DNA from: Corythucha ciliata
Taxonomy: Eukaryota; Arthropoda; Insecta; Hemiptera; Tingidae
Length of the DNA stretch: 64,000 nt
Assembly: GCA_038030265.1 (NCBI GenBank)
Contig: CM075943.1
Coordinates: 16,058,001 to 16,122,000, forward strand
Direction of reading: 5' to 3'
Positions within the stretch are counted from its first letter, which is position 1. Each line of letters begins with the position of its first letter. The notes under the pieces were generated by a model. The model saw only the letters and a program-made list of their open reading frames with translations, was not told where the DNA came from and did not search any database. The translations under genes were made by a program, and so were the position numbers. This document shows positions 11,661-23,067 of the stretch, piece after piece.

Positions 11661-13790
11661 TTTTTTGGGGGTCTAGTACGCACCTCATACTGCCCATAAA
11701 TGGCCATTTCCCTGGCATGGGTCTGAGGCACGTCGTTTCACCCCCTGGTAACCACCGTCCATTAATGAAACTAGCCCAAATTGCGTTTTCAGAGCTTTTT
11801 CTCGATTTTTGTCGCGAAATAGCTTCCATAATTAGCCCAAAACTCGGTTTATGACTCAATCCGGCATCTCTGGTCGGCCGATAAAAGCGTGATGTACTCA
11901 CGCGGTTCACCGGTAAACCGAAAATTATAGCTCACTATCTCGATTCATTGGCCCAAAAACGGAGCGGCGATCGGCTGAAAAACACAAATTATGCCCAAAA
12001 ATTCTGATTGGTCAAAACATATCCTGTCTCCCCCACAATCCTTGATTTATTTATTTTTTTTTTTTTTACTCAAGTAATCGACATTTCACGGGACAAATAA
12101 CGCGCTGTTTAGCTCCGCAAAGTAACTAATTTGACCAAAAAATAAACGTTTTTCTCTCCGATTATTGACCAATTGGCAATTTTGCTTCAAAACTGCCTGT
12201 AAATTCCCATAGAAACTCGCAACATTGACCTCTTAATTATTGTGACTTCGAAGTATTGCTCTAACCGTGTAAGTGGCTGCATTGCCTGCTTTTGCGGACA
12301 GTGTGCTCATTTTTTTGCGAACTTTTGTAGTTTGAAGGACCCAAAAATGACGAGTTTCTGCAGTTTTTTGAGTCGAAATTCCAAATTTCGGAGGGTTTTA
12401 GGGGTCAAGTGTGTGTGTTTTTTTTATGGAACAATCACATCAAAAAAGACATTTTCTAGCTATGACGGTAACCATATTGCCAAGTTTTGGGGGCTGAAAA
12501 ATTGAACGACCATGACAATTCCTTATTCACACAACGCAAAATATCTGGGAATAAAATATGAATTAAAATTATGGAAGCACAACGATAAGAAAAATGGTGC
12601 ATCATGTTCAGAAAAAGATTTATAGCTCTTGGGTCGTTATTCAACAAAAAGTTCTTCTTTATAAGCAACAGGGCTACAACATGGAAACCATAGAAAAGTC
12701 AGGAATTGTAAAATGAGCCCGGAAATACTTGCAAAAAAGTCAGAGGATTTTGTTTTCTACCATAGCCAGGGGAAATTAACAAATTCGTCATTTTGTTAAA
12801 ATAGCCGTAATTTTAACTGTTCAACGGGGGGGGGGGGGCTTTTTCATTCGTGGAACCCGTCCATCCGCTCCTATGAATTTTGAGGATACAAAGCTGTTAG
12901 TACTTCACAGTGGGGATGGGTTTCTACCTCTCGTTAATTCGGCATATTATATTTATGACGTAACTCTCCCCCCCTACCATGTGTTAATTGAATCTAAATG
13001 AAACACAATCCAGTTAATTTAATTCGGTTTACATCCTATTTTCACGTTTGTTCAGCTTCAGTTTGACGTTACATTATAGTGTCCCAAATACAATGAACGG
13101 GTCTGAATGAAAATCTAGGTCTACAAGTCTCAAAATCAATATAGTATTTACTTGATTTGTTTGTTTGAACTTCGTGCACCGGTGTCATTCCTGGATGTAG
13201 ACGGGGGGTGGGGGGGCGTTGACTCGATTAGGCTGCCTCTTCGGCTTTTGCTTGAAATTAATGTCTGTTTCTGAATAAAATATACAGTTTCAGATGCGAG
13301 CATAATCTTCAGTTTTGGGTTAAAAAATGTCAGTTTTTTCACGTCTCTCAGGCAAGACGTAGAAAAGTCGGACACCTAGTATTTGAGACCTAAAAGCCCT
13401 TCCTACAACTATTAACATTTCTGGGGGAAACATTGTCAATTTTCGAACAGAAAATCCTGAACAGAAGCGCTACAAACGACGGTTTCCCAGCAGAAGTGTT
13501 AGTTTTTTGACGAATTCTGAACCTTTTTGTGAAAATTCAGTTTCTGGGGAACTTTTTGACGATTTAAAGCTCCGTATCTGTGTAGACGAATTACCAGTTC
13601 TCTTACGGTGCATCTGACATCTGTCTGCCCACCCCTACTAGACTAAGGACTGGCTACGCCCCTGGTAACAGCGTCTATTACAGAAGCAGCTGGATGACTG
13701 GAACTGTGTGATATAGGAAAGATATCGTATCGCTACAGTATGAAGGCAACTGTCAACTGAGTGAACGCATCCTCGATCTTTGGGGGGGGG
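11661..13790. other. Intron 1, middle part: mostly featureless
   Basis: Non-coding. Contains poly-T near 12052-12068 and G runs near 12826 and 13783. Around 13615-13665 is a short copy of the core sequence ending GGCTGGCTACGCCCCTG-like (here GACTGGCTACGCCCCTGGTA) that recurs at about 1775 (inverted) and 59095-59140. A GATATCGTATCGCTACAGTA motif at about 13722-13741 resembles the right end of the outer TIR element at 25.6 kb and may be a fragment of it. Confidence 0.4.
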
Positions 13791-13799
13791 GGGTTAATA

Positions 13800-14235
13800 A
13801 GATTGATAAAATTATGCCTTCGAGATTTCTAAACCCACCCCATTTACACATTTATTTAGCTCTTGCCTCGGTCGTGCTCCCTGGTGGCCCCTCACAAGCG
13901 GTGCTTCTCTAAATAATTTGCCAAAGAAATATAAGTTTCAAGTTCTAGATCGGATATTTTATAAGACGTTTTTAGACAAACGTTAACAGTGAAGACTGCG
14001 GCCCTCTGGAGAATTCATTTATATTTATTATTCCAAGTGAAGGGTTTTTGCAGTACTTTCCCCTTCAAATGCCGTAGTTTTCCTTCTGACTATTACGAGA
14101 GGAGTGTTATTAATATCCGACACCGATTTTTGTTTTGTTCTACATAGAAAAATATTAGACACGAGACATCCCGAACTCGCCAATGGGGGCCCCGTGGGGG
14201 ACCCAAAAATATCGCTAAGCTGGAACAATCATAAT
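13800..14235 (+). repeat. Dispersed repeat, copy 1 (inverted relative to 17.34-17.76 kb)
   Basis: From GAGATTTCTAAACCCACCCC through CTCCCTGGTGGCC to TTCTACATAGAAAAATATT, this stretch matches the reverse complement of about 17340-17760 with moderate divergence. It has no open frame that both copies share. It is probably a fragment of an unrecognised mobile element. Confidence 0.65.
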
Positions 14236-14499
14236 TCAAATTTTGTTTACTTCATTTAAAAAATGCACTATTTTTTATTTAACGAAGGAAGTTAGCCCTT
14301 CTAATGAACGTATTATCATACTCAGAGGCTTAGAATTAGGGGGGGGGGCGAGGTGGGCCATCGCTCACCCAATCCAATGCTCCTATTGGGTGGGCACAGG
14401 AACCTTTTCGCCCCCCCCCACCCATATATTTTAACGTGATTGTCAACAACATCGTCCAACAAAGGGTGATGTACTATGGTACAGCGATGAGTAATAATA

Positions 14500-15175
14500 T
14501 TTTCGTAATTTAAACTGCGAATTAGCGCTTCTTCTGCATTTTATCCGCGAATTAGTACTTTTTCTCAATTTCATCCGTGAATTTAGCGAATTTTTCTCTC
14601 ACATTTTTCTCCATTTCACTGTCGCAAAGTTGCCACTAGAATCCGATGAATTGGCGTGTTTTCAATTTTAGCCGCCAGCCAGTGTTTTTCTTCATTAAGC
14701 AGTGAAATTTTGCATATTCCTGATTAACGATTCATCGATTTTTGTCTTTCTTTAACCGCAATTTTGCGTTTTTCCTTTATTTTAGACGCAAAATTTCCTT
14801 AAGAAGCCGCGAATTGGCATTTTACTAAATTTAATAGCGGCGAATCAGCGCTTTTCCCATATTTTACCCCTAAATTAGCTGTTTTTCTCAATTTATTTTG
14901 TGGTGTACTAATTTTTCTCCATTTTAGCTTTTCATCAGCGATTTTTCATAATTTCTTAAGTGCGTTAGTGTGTTTTCTCAGTATTAGATGCGAAGTACAG
15001 TGCTTTTATCCCCGAATTTGCGTTTTTTCTCAATTCCACCCGACAAATGGCTTCTATACATTACGAATCAGTTATTTTTTCTCAATTTTGGACTGAAAGC
15101 TGCATCGAGAAACCGATAATTATCGCTTTTGTTTACTTTTATTCACAAATGTATCGCTTTTTCCAAGCATTTTGC
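14500..15175 (+). repeat. Degenerate ~30-bp tandem repeat, family B
   Basis: About 20 diverged copies in the GCGAATTAGCGCTTTTTCTC orientation, with spacing near 30 bp and variable small indels. Adjacent to dispersed repeat copy 1. Not coding. Confidence 0.7.
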
Positions 15176-15779
15176 CAACGTACCCCAAGAACAACACACG
15201 AGTAGCGCCTTCTCAGAGTAGCGATTTCGTGGGCAGAATGAAGTAATCAGCTACTCAAATTGCTGAGCACCGGTGACATTCAATTTTCGAAGTCGCATGC
15301 ACTGAAAATCGTCGAATGGAGCCAAATCGGGTGATGACAACCAGTCTAATGGACGCCCCTTATTATCAATTCGATTCCCCAGTTCAAATATGGGATGTTT
15401 GATCTTACGTTTTTTTATCAGCTCAGTTTTATTATTGTGTTGTTCTTTAATTAGGTACTGCGAAATTTTTATTTTTCAATACTTACCCCCTCCCCTATAT
15501 TTACCCAGCTAATTTTGCCCATCGTCACCCCAACGAAAATCTAAACTCTACGCCTCTGACCACACTACCCATGAAAATTATGGGGGGGGGGAAGCTGGGA
15601 GCCCTACTTTACACTACACTGGGTGTACAATAACGAGATGCTTAAAAAAAAACCTGAGCTTGGGGACGTCATTTGGGACCAATTTGACTATAAACCATTT
15701 TTTGAAATTCGAAAACTTAAGAAACCGGAAAATCACGTCCAAAAATGTCTCAAATGTTTGGAAAATAAAGTTTGTGTTG
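15176..15779. other. Intron 1 spacer
   Basis: Non-coding sequence between a family B and a family C tract. A G run is near 15583-15590 and a CTCTACGCCTCTGACCACAC motif near 15545 may be a decayed copy of the recurring core. Nothing else supported. Confidence 0.35.
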
Positions 15780-16260
15780 TTGTGGTTGGATCTTCTTTGT
15801 ATTTGGATCTTTTACTGTGGTTTGGAGCTTAGCTGTGTTTAGACCCTTGCAGTGGTTGGACCTTTGCTGTGGTTTGAGCTTGGCTGTGATTGGACCTTTG
15901 CAGTGGTTGGACCTTTGCTGTGGTTGGTCCTTTGCCGTGCTTTGACCTTGCAGTGGCTGGACTTTTGTAGTGGTTGGACCTTTGCTGTGCTTCGAGCTTG
16001 GCTGTGGTTGGACCTTTGTAGTGTTGGACGTTTGCTGTGGTTGGACTTTTGCAGTGGTTGGACCTTGGCTGTGGCTGGGCCTTTCATTGTGCTTGAGACG
16101 CTGCTGTCGTTGGAGGTTCTACTGTAATTACAGCTTTACTGAGGTTGAACCATGGCTTTGGTTGGGCCTGAGGGGGTCATTGTACTGTGTTGGGGTTGGG
16201 GTCTTCGGGGTTATGTAGATTGGCTCCGATTGGAGCGTTACCATGGTTTTATGTAGGCCT
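15780..16260 (+). repeat. Degenerate tandem repeat, family C (GTGGTTGGACCTTTGCT)
   Basis: About 25 diverged copies of a 16-19 bp unit GTGGTTGGACCTTTGCT or GTGGTTGGAGCTTGGCT. The period is not a fixed multiple of three, and the open frames it creates are pseudo-periodic on both strands, as expected for a minisatellite. A second array of the same family is at 29.58-30.06 kb, and a few units are near 47.09-47.2 kb. Confidence 0.8.
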
Positions 16261-16321
16261 TTCAAGAAAGAAACGAGGGTAGCTTTCACCCAGGTGAAAG
16301 GGCCTCATTGAGTTTCGTTCT

Positions 16322-16442
16322 GGGGCCCAAGTACGAAGGGGTGTTATATGAAATTACACGGATGGCATCCACGTGGAAACCATTTTAATTGTGACAGGAT
16401 AACGCCGTGTTAAGATTATAACGCCCCTTCGTACTTGCCCCC
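16322..16442. mobile_element. Short TIR element (~120 bp)
   Basis: The left end GGGGCCCAAGTACGAAGGGG continues into TGTTAT; the right end is its near-perfect inverse (ATAACGCCCCTTCGTACTTG then CCCC). The interior is non-coding. The layout resembles the ~130-bp elements at 25.4, 37.65, 37.92, 38.06 and 56.56 kb, and the core words differ. No clear target duplication was read. Confidence 0.65.
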
Positions 16443-17179
16443 TGGGATCGAATATTCTCTCCACGGTCCTGGTAGTTAGGTCCCGATCAAAAAGTGGGTT
16501 GTCATTGCCCTTAAAAGTGGTCATAAATGAGCGCTTGGCCTTGCCATTTCCGTCAATTTTCTCAAATCCAAGGCGGTCAACCGTGGTCCGCGGGCGTGGA
16601 GGCTCTTCATTGCACTTACGAGTTTTCGACGTTTTTTATACGTTCTGAAAAGTGTACAAGTGGTATAAAACGGGTGCGTTCCTTCATGGTTTGACCAAAA
16701 TCGAAGCTTTTCGTGGTTTCGGGTCTTTAACAAGTCTGTAATGGGGGGGGGGGGACACCAAATTTTCGTGGTCCAAGGGGGCGTGACCGTGAAAAGGTTG
16801 AGAACCACTGCTGTAGAATTAGTGCTTCACAAATAGGATATCACCCAAATTTCATATTCTTTACGAAATTACTTTGAACCATTTCTCATAGAGAGTATTT
16901 CGCAAAATCGTGCCCTTTTTTGTCTGTGCTCTTTTTGAGCGTTTTGTGCTGTTTTTTGTGTGGATTTTGTTCAAAACGTGAAAATCGTCGAAAATCACAT
17001 TTTTACGGGTTGAATTGCATGACTCCTTCCTTTGACTTTTACCTTGTCCATTTTCGAGGGTCATTGAAACGAAAAATGAAAACTCTGAACGTTTTTGTTT
17101 AACATTTGTGCTCCGTGGTTTCCTGTGGTGCTGAATTAAAAAATGATGCGCATTTCATTGTTAAATTTTTCCAGGTAAT

Positions 17180-17760
17180 ATGGCTCGTAGGAGGACATAT
17201 TTTAGTGTAATTTCCTTTGTTAAAGAAAAAACTTGTCGCTCTGCGGTGTTTAAAAATATTTGTTTCGAGTTTATCACAATTACTCGCAAAACTACTAAAA
17301 TCAAACTAAAATTTGTCAGAAAACAAAATCTTGAAATCCGACTGTTTGGGCTTTGCAATTTTTTTGGGCCCCCCACAGGGCCCATTGGCCACATATTTTT
17401 CTATGTAGAACAAAAAAAAAGTTGGCGTCAGACATTACCAACACTCCTCTCGTAAGAGTCATAAGGAAATCTACGGCATTTGAAAGGAAAAATACTACAA
17501 AATCGGTATAAAAAATATAATATTAATAAATTCTCTAGCGGGCTTGCAGTCATCACTGTTTATATTTGTCTAAAAATGGCCCATAAAATATCCGATCTAC
17601 AACTTGAAACTTATAGTTCTTTGGTAAACTATTAGATAGTTAATTAATAATAAATATACTAATAAATTATTAGATGAAAGCCACCTGCTCGTGAGAGGCC
17701 ACCAGGGAGCAAGAACGAGGCAAGAGCAAATGTGTAAATGGGGTGGGTTTAGAAATCTCG
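17180..17760 (-). repeat. Dispersed repeat, copy 2 (inverted copy of 13.80-14.24 kb)
   Basis: From about 17340 to 17760 the sequence is the reverse complement of the repeat at 13800-14235, sharing the CTCCTCTCGTAA, TACGGCATTTGAA and GGCCACCAGGGAGCA words. The two copies face each other across about 3.1 kb. The part 17180-17340 is open in one frame (about 90 codons) but has no family resemblance and is likely part of the same decayed element. Confidence 0.6.
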
Positions 17761-20680
17761 CGCCTCTGAAACCTTTGAAGCGAGGCGAAATTATCGCCTA
17801 AAAGGTCGGGCCTATCATTACCCTATACATATAAAATGGCCGTACGTTCACTTGGTTTATTAGATTCTCTAGTTAATAGTATGGGAAGTTTGTTTGGTGT
17901 GTAAAAGGAAAAACACGGTTGCAAGTTGCAACCCCCCCCCCCCACAATCGGTACTCGTGCCCCTGGCCCAGTCCATTAACACTAGTGCTGAACTGTTAGG
18001 TTATTGCTCTCAAATATATTAATTTCAATCAAGAAACAACTTTTTCCTCTCGATTCAGTTCGAAAAAATACCAACTTTTTAAATTTCACGTATACAGAAG
18101 TATTTTAATAACAGGCTGTTTCAAAGCAATCAAATTCAAGCCCCGGGCTAGGCAAAAGTCAGTCGGGCAAAAAGTGTTAGCGAAGCTGCCCCCCCCCCCC
18201 CGGCTTGCGTAGCACGTTGGTGAAAGATAGCCATTGCGTAGTAGAGGCTTAACTTAACGAAGGGTTCACTCCCGTTATTAAATAACTTATTTTTTGAAAC
18301 GCTTCAGATTTAATGGAATGCGGTGGCCCTGTCTGAGTTACACAATTTACTTACTAAAATCTTTTTTTTTTTTTTTTTTCAGTTCATAATTACATACTAA
18401 GAATCTGCAAGTTTGTTGTAACGTTGCGTCTTTAACCTCCCCATTTCCCCCCATTCGCCTTCTCACCCACCCCTTCAGCTCGCAGCCGTCATAAAAAGCG
18501 TCGAGACCCTCGAGACTTCCGCTCGGAAATCATTTAATGTTCCCCTCAGAATTGTAGACTCCTCGTCGTTCTCATTCTGAACAAAATATATATTTGTGGA
18601 TGATGATGTGTGGTGGTGGGGGAGGTGTAGTTCTGGGTAATTAGTTGTTGTGGGGGAGCACTTTCATCACAAAGCTCGTCATATATATAATTTATTTTAG
18701 AGAAGGGGTTGGAAGGCCTTCAATCTTGTCAGTCTCAACAATTTATCATACAGAACCGTGTCTGAAATAGATTATTCAATTTTTCGAGTGCTATTTTGTT
18801 ATTGTTTTTATTTTATTCTAATTAGAGCCTATGCTAGAGCGTTCTGTTTTGTGCAACCCCTAATTTTGTATTAGGCTTAACCTTCAGCGTGGGTAGAAAT
18901 TGGGTCATTGAAGGAGAAGTGGTGCTGCAGACTACCAGTCAAAACAGTACGCAATTGTTTTTTTCTTTTTAACAAAAAGTTGTCTGGAGGAAGACGGTGT
19001 CTCCTTTCTTTATAATGTACAACTGTAATAAAAAGAGTAAGGAAAGTTGGACCCAGAGGAGGTTTCCTTCTTTATTTTTATTTTTTCTCTCAAATTTCAA
19101 ACCGCTTTCTTCTCTGTGTGCTTAATGATTAATTGTGCCTCTGTGACGAGTTGAGCTCTTGCTGTGTAAAAACCTGACGGTGAGACTTTAAAAAGGGCAT
19201 AATAACGAGAATGACAATTTCGTTGTTACGCTCGTGTGATCCTCATGGCTATTTCATGAGGTTACTGCCTATAGGGTAAACAATCACACTGATGAAGTAG
19301 AGGGGGATTGTAATTTGATTACAATAAAATTCATTAAGCATCACTTGAAAAGTCACATAGCCTGGCAGCTTGCCATCGCATTCTGTTTTGTCGGGTTTCT
19401 CGGTCAATCGTGGTTTCTATTTTATTTATTTATTTTTTTGTTGTTCTCCACGTCTGATGAAAGATTCTCACGCCCTCCCTTCAAAGGTTACACGATAGAG
19501 CGTTTGACCCAAGTCGGTATTGTTAACAGAATTTTACGGGAACAAAAGATAAATTATTAGGTCATTAGAAAGAGGGTGGGTCCCAATCCAGAGGGGGTCG
19601 GATTAGGGAAAGGTTTATAGGCTTTTCTGAAAAAGCAGGTGAGTCATCTCTTTGATGGCACTCCGCTCTGGTATTTTTAGATGATTTTTTTTTTTCTTTC
19701 AAAATAGTACGAGGTGTGTGGGTGGGAGGAGGGAAAACGTCTATGTTCTCATGTTTTCAAGTGGGAAAAATAAACTCGTCAAATGTGTGGACGCAAGGAT
19801 TTCGGTTTCATTTACTGTCAAAACAATCTTTTAAAGGCTTTGATCACTTCCCGATGGCTAATGTTTATTACTGCGCGTATTTTCCAACGTCAAACTGCCC
19901 ATTTTTAGGTAGTTACAGTTCGAAATTTTGATTTATGTCTCGAAAACAGCCTACCGTTCAGTTAAAAAAGGCATATTTACGGGCCGGTATAAAATAAATC
20001 ACGAAAATCGGGCGTACCTAAATAGAGAAGCGCCCCAGTAAAAAAAGGCTTTCGCAATTCTCCCTTTGTAGGCTGGTGAAAAAAACGCGTAAAATAGAAG
20101 CGTGATTTAGATAAACATCCCAGTTCCACGAAGTTAATTCAAAACATCCGAATTAAGGACAATCCTCATGATGATTTTGTCTCTCCTGACCTATATACAA
20201 ATTAAAATCGTGAAACATAATGATTTTTTCCATTCAAAGTTGATTCATTAACTGGTTCACGAAGTACTGTACTACTGAAAATACAAGACAACGTTATTAT
20301 GGAAGGGCATTCACCCGAGGGGCACAGTGCGTATCGTGGTGGCATGCATGAAAGGATGAGGTTGTGGGTGTTCAATGTATTTTTTTTTAATTCATGGAGC
20401 GAAGATGTAGACAGTTTAATGCAAGAGACTTCTTGATCGCTTCTGTTATGTAGAAAATACGTTATAAAATTGTGTATGAGGAAACATTTTATTTGTATGG
20501 CGTTCCAGTGTTTTGAATTGGCACTCAGTGTCTTGAAAGTTTTTGACGCGTGAAAACTTTTTTAATAGACGTGACCTGTAGGGTGCGTTCCATCTAATTA
20601 CTCTCGTTTAACCTTGCGTTAATGTTAATTAGGAGTCATCGTGAAGAGTATTAATGAAAGTTGTTATTCTTTTGTTTCAG
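17761..20680. other. Intron 1, last part: no features assigned
   Basis: Non-coding. C runs at about 17932-17943 and 18190-18200 and a poly-T at about 18362-18380. An acceptor-like CCCCTTCAG near 18479 is followed by about 32 open codons and then a stop with no donor, so it was not called an exon. The final 30 bases (TTGTTATTCTTTTGTTTCAG) form a good polypyrimidine tract and acceptor for the large exon. Confidence 0.4.
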
Positions 20681-22875
20681 GGGACGGTAGACAGCAAAAT
20701 TCCCATTTTGGGAAAGGGAAATTCGTCGACGGGGAAACCACTCTCAAGACTGGCCAGTTTTTCAAACAAAGTTCGGGCTCATTTGACAAGTCAAGACTCG
20801 TCGAAACTCATTCGACCTTCGTCTGGCATGCTCCTGGGATTTCTATCGCCCAATGGTCGAAATAAAAACTCGTCGAAGCGAAATTCAATTGCTCAACGAC
20901 CGTCGGGTTTTTATCAACCTTTGGTGACCGACTGGGGGCAGAAGAATTTAAAAAGTGAGGGCTGTTCGCCCAACAGCGAGGATTTGAGTCAATTGTGTTT
21001 GGGACGACGAGTCGTCGTCGCCGGTGGAAAGGTGGGCGTTTTAAAATTTTTCGGTAAAACATCCCTCGGCGACGGTAATTGGTGCGGTGTGGTTTTAGAC
21101 CGGCCGGACGGTCAGTGTGACGGGTCAGTGTCGGCGAGTGAACGGTATTTTACGTGTTCCCCGCTCTACGGCCTTATTGTTCCCGAGTGCAAGGTGTCAC
21201 TGTTGACCGACGAGTGTGGAGGCGTCGCGTCCGACTCTGAAGAGACGAATCCAAGTTCGGCTCCTTTGGTGCCTTCGCGGCCGCCGAGTCAAATCTCGAC
21301 TCCCGGTAGTTCGAGTTTGCCTCTGTTCGAGTTGCCTCCCAGTTCAAGGCATTCTTCGGTGACTTCTCTCGTACCAAAAGGAGGTTGTGGAGGAGGCTCT
21401 GTTCAGAGCAAGCACAGCTCGTTTGAACTCGACGAAAGTCTTGGCATTCTGACGCCCGATCAGATTTCGGATTTTACTTTGAATGGCACGCTAGAAGACA
21501 ACATTCATCGAACCCCTTCAGCTGAAGAGCTCAGTTCTTTTATGCTTCATGAACCGTTAGACCCTAATTTTCTAAGTGAAACAATTCTTAAAGGCCAGGA
21601 GGAACCTTTGGCGATGTGTGACACCACTTTTATTCAGGAAAACAAAGATGTGTCGGAAGATATTGAAATAAGTGACTGTGTTGGTTCTAAAAAAACGTCG
21701 GAAATGTCGAGTAGCTTTAGAACTAGCAAAAAAGACAATGAATTGAGTCTAAGGACGCCATCTCTTGAGGATCTACCGTTAGACGCCGCCACCGAAGAAT
21801 CCAAAAGTGCCAAGCATAGAACAATTCCAGCGCCCAACAGTTTCATCACAAGTATAACAAGTATCACGAGTCTCGACAATGGCTATCAAGGCGACGGCGA
21901 ATGGTCACGACCGGGAAGTCGAGGCCCTGAACACTCGCCGTCGGCACAACAAAAAGGTCCCAAGGTTCGTCTGGATCCGATGACGGATTCAGATTTTTTT
22001 ACTGAGAGCGACGCCGATATGCACGAAGAGTTCGGTGGACATCGTCGAGCTCAAGTCATTGACGGTACGCTGTACAACGCTTTGCCCGCCCAGTCAAACG
22101 CCGTCACTGTTGCGGCGGCTAACGCTCCGAGATTTTCACCCCCGAATGAGGAGATGGACTCAAGCGGAATATACTCGGATTTCGATAAAAAAGGCGAGGA
22201 TGTCGTTTGGGACAAACGTAACTTTATTGAAGACGAACGGGCCGGTTCACCTGAAGGCTCTATCATGACTGTGTCTTCCAAATCGGATCAAAGTTTGAAA
22301 AAAGTGTCTCCTACAAACTTCTCACAACTCATCTCAGAGAAACTGGACACAATTAAAAACTTGCTGGAGTCTCACGAAATGGCCCTTGCCGAAGATGGAA
22401 GCTCCGAAGCGAAAAAACCTAGGAGTAGCCTTCCGTCTACTAAAATTGAAATATCTTCCAACAAAAAGTACAAAATGCCCAAAAGAAACGTCGCCTCCAA
22501 AATAAAGACAATGATGACGACAACAGTAACTTCCAGTCAGCAGCCGAGCTCACTCAGTGAAAAGAAAGCTGACCCGACGGAGAATCAAGAAAACCGCGTA
22601 CCGCGCCCCGCAAAAAAAGGACGTTGGGACGCCGTAATGAACAAGATAGCTCAAGGGCAGGCCGACGAACGAACGACTCCGAAAATTAAAGAGGTGAAAA
22701 GTCGAGTCTATCAAGGGATAAACGCGGCACCGCCGGGCAAACTGTTGACATCGAATCGACCGGGCACGGCTCCGCCCAGTGCTTGTCGCAAAGCGTCGTC
22801 CACGCGATCCCTGTCAACTGCTCAGTCCATTTCAACGCGGTCGCTTCGAGATATATCAAGCTTAAAAACAAAATG
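20681..22875 (+). CDS. MTUS1-like: Large CAP-Gly exon of the MTUS-like gene
   Basis: Acceptor TTTGTTTCAG/GGGACG and donor AAAATG/GTAATT; enters phase 0, leaves phase 2. It encodes about 731 residues. An SKIP tetrapeptide (SxIP class, EB1-binding in known +TIPs) falls at residues 8-11. The CAP-Gly domain (nucleotides about 21002-21205) has the expected glycine-rich run GGKVGVLKFFGKTS, then GNWCGVVLD, RYF.C.P.YG and a terminal KVS. The usual GKNDG groove motif reads GQCDG (21110-21124). A long Ser/Thr/Pro-rich region follows with ordered-looking blocks SITSITSLDNGYQGDGEWSR, SDFFTESDADMHEE and EEMDSSGIYSDFD, then a basic block RWDAVMNKIAQG near residue 650 and a Ser/Arg-rich end. Read straight through, the frame stops two codons after the donor. 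Codon use (TCG, GTC, CGA) is clearly unlike the surrounding intron. Confidence 0.92.
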
Positions 22876-22945
22876 GTAATTTTTGTTGTAATTTTTTTTA
22901 AACGTAAAAATTCTATCGCTCAACAAAACCTTTTCAACTTTTCAG

Positions 22946-23067
22946 CCGACGCTCCCGCATCAGAAGCTCTGAGTCGTCCCTACAGGCAGCGACGCCCAAC
23001 TCACAAGCGAGCTCGCGCAACAGTTCAATCAGTGATTTATCTCAACCAAAGCCCGCAACAACTTCAC
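22946..23067 (+). CDS. MTUS1-like: Exon 3, Ser/Arg-rich linker
   Basis: Acceptor CAACTTTTCAG/CCGACG, donor TTCAC/GTAAGT, 122 bp. Two bases TG from the previous exon plus C restore a Cys codon, and the frame stays open for 40 codons (RRSRIRSSESSLQAAT and SSRNSSISDLSQPKP), leaving phase 1. It continues the Ser/Arg/Asn-rich composition of the previous exon's end. The intron before it is 70 bp. Confidence 0.85.

Noticed and set aside
15839..16218. Open frames coding repeated peptides in the family C array
   Set aside because: They are created by the tandem DNA unit, occur on both strands, and lack start or splice context.
18479..18580. Possible exon after CCCCTTCAG
   Set aside because: Open for about 32 codons and then stops with no donor; not phase-linked to a neighbour.
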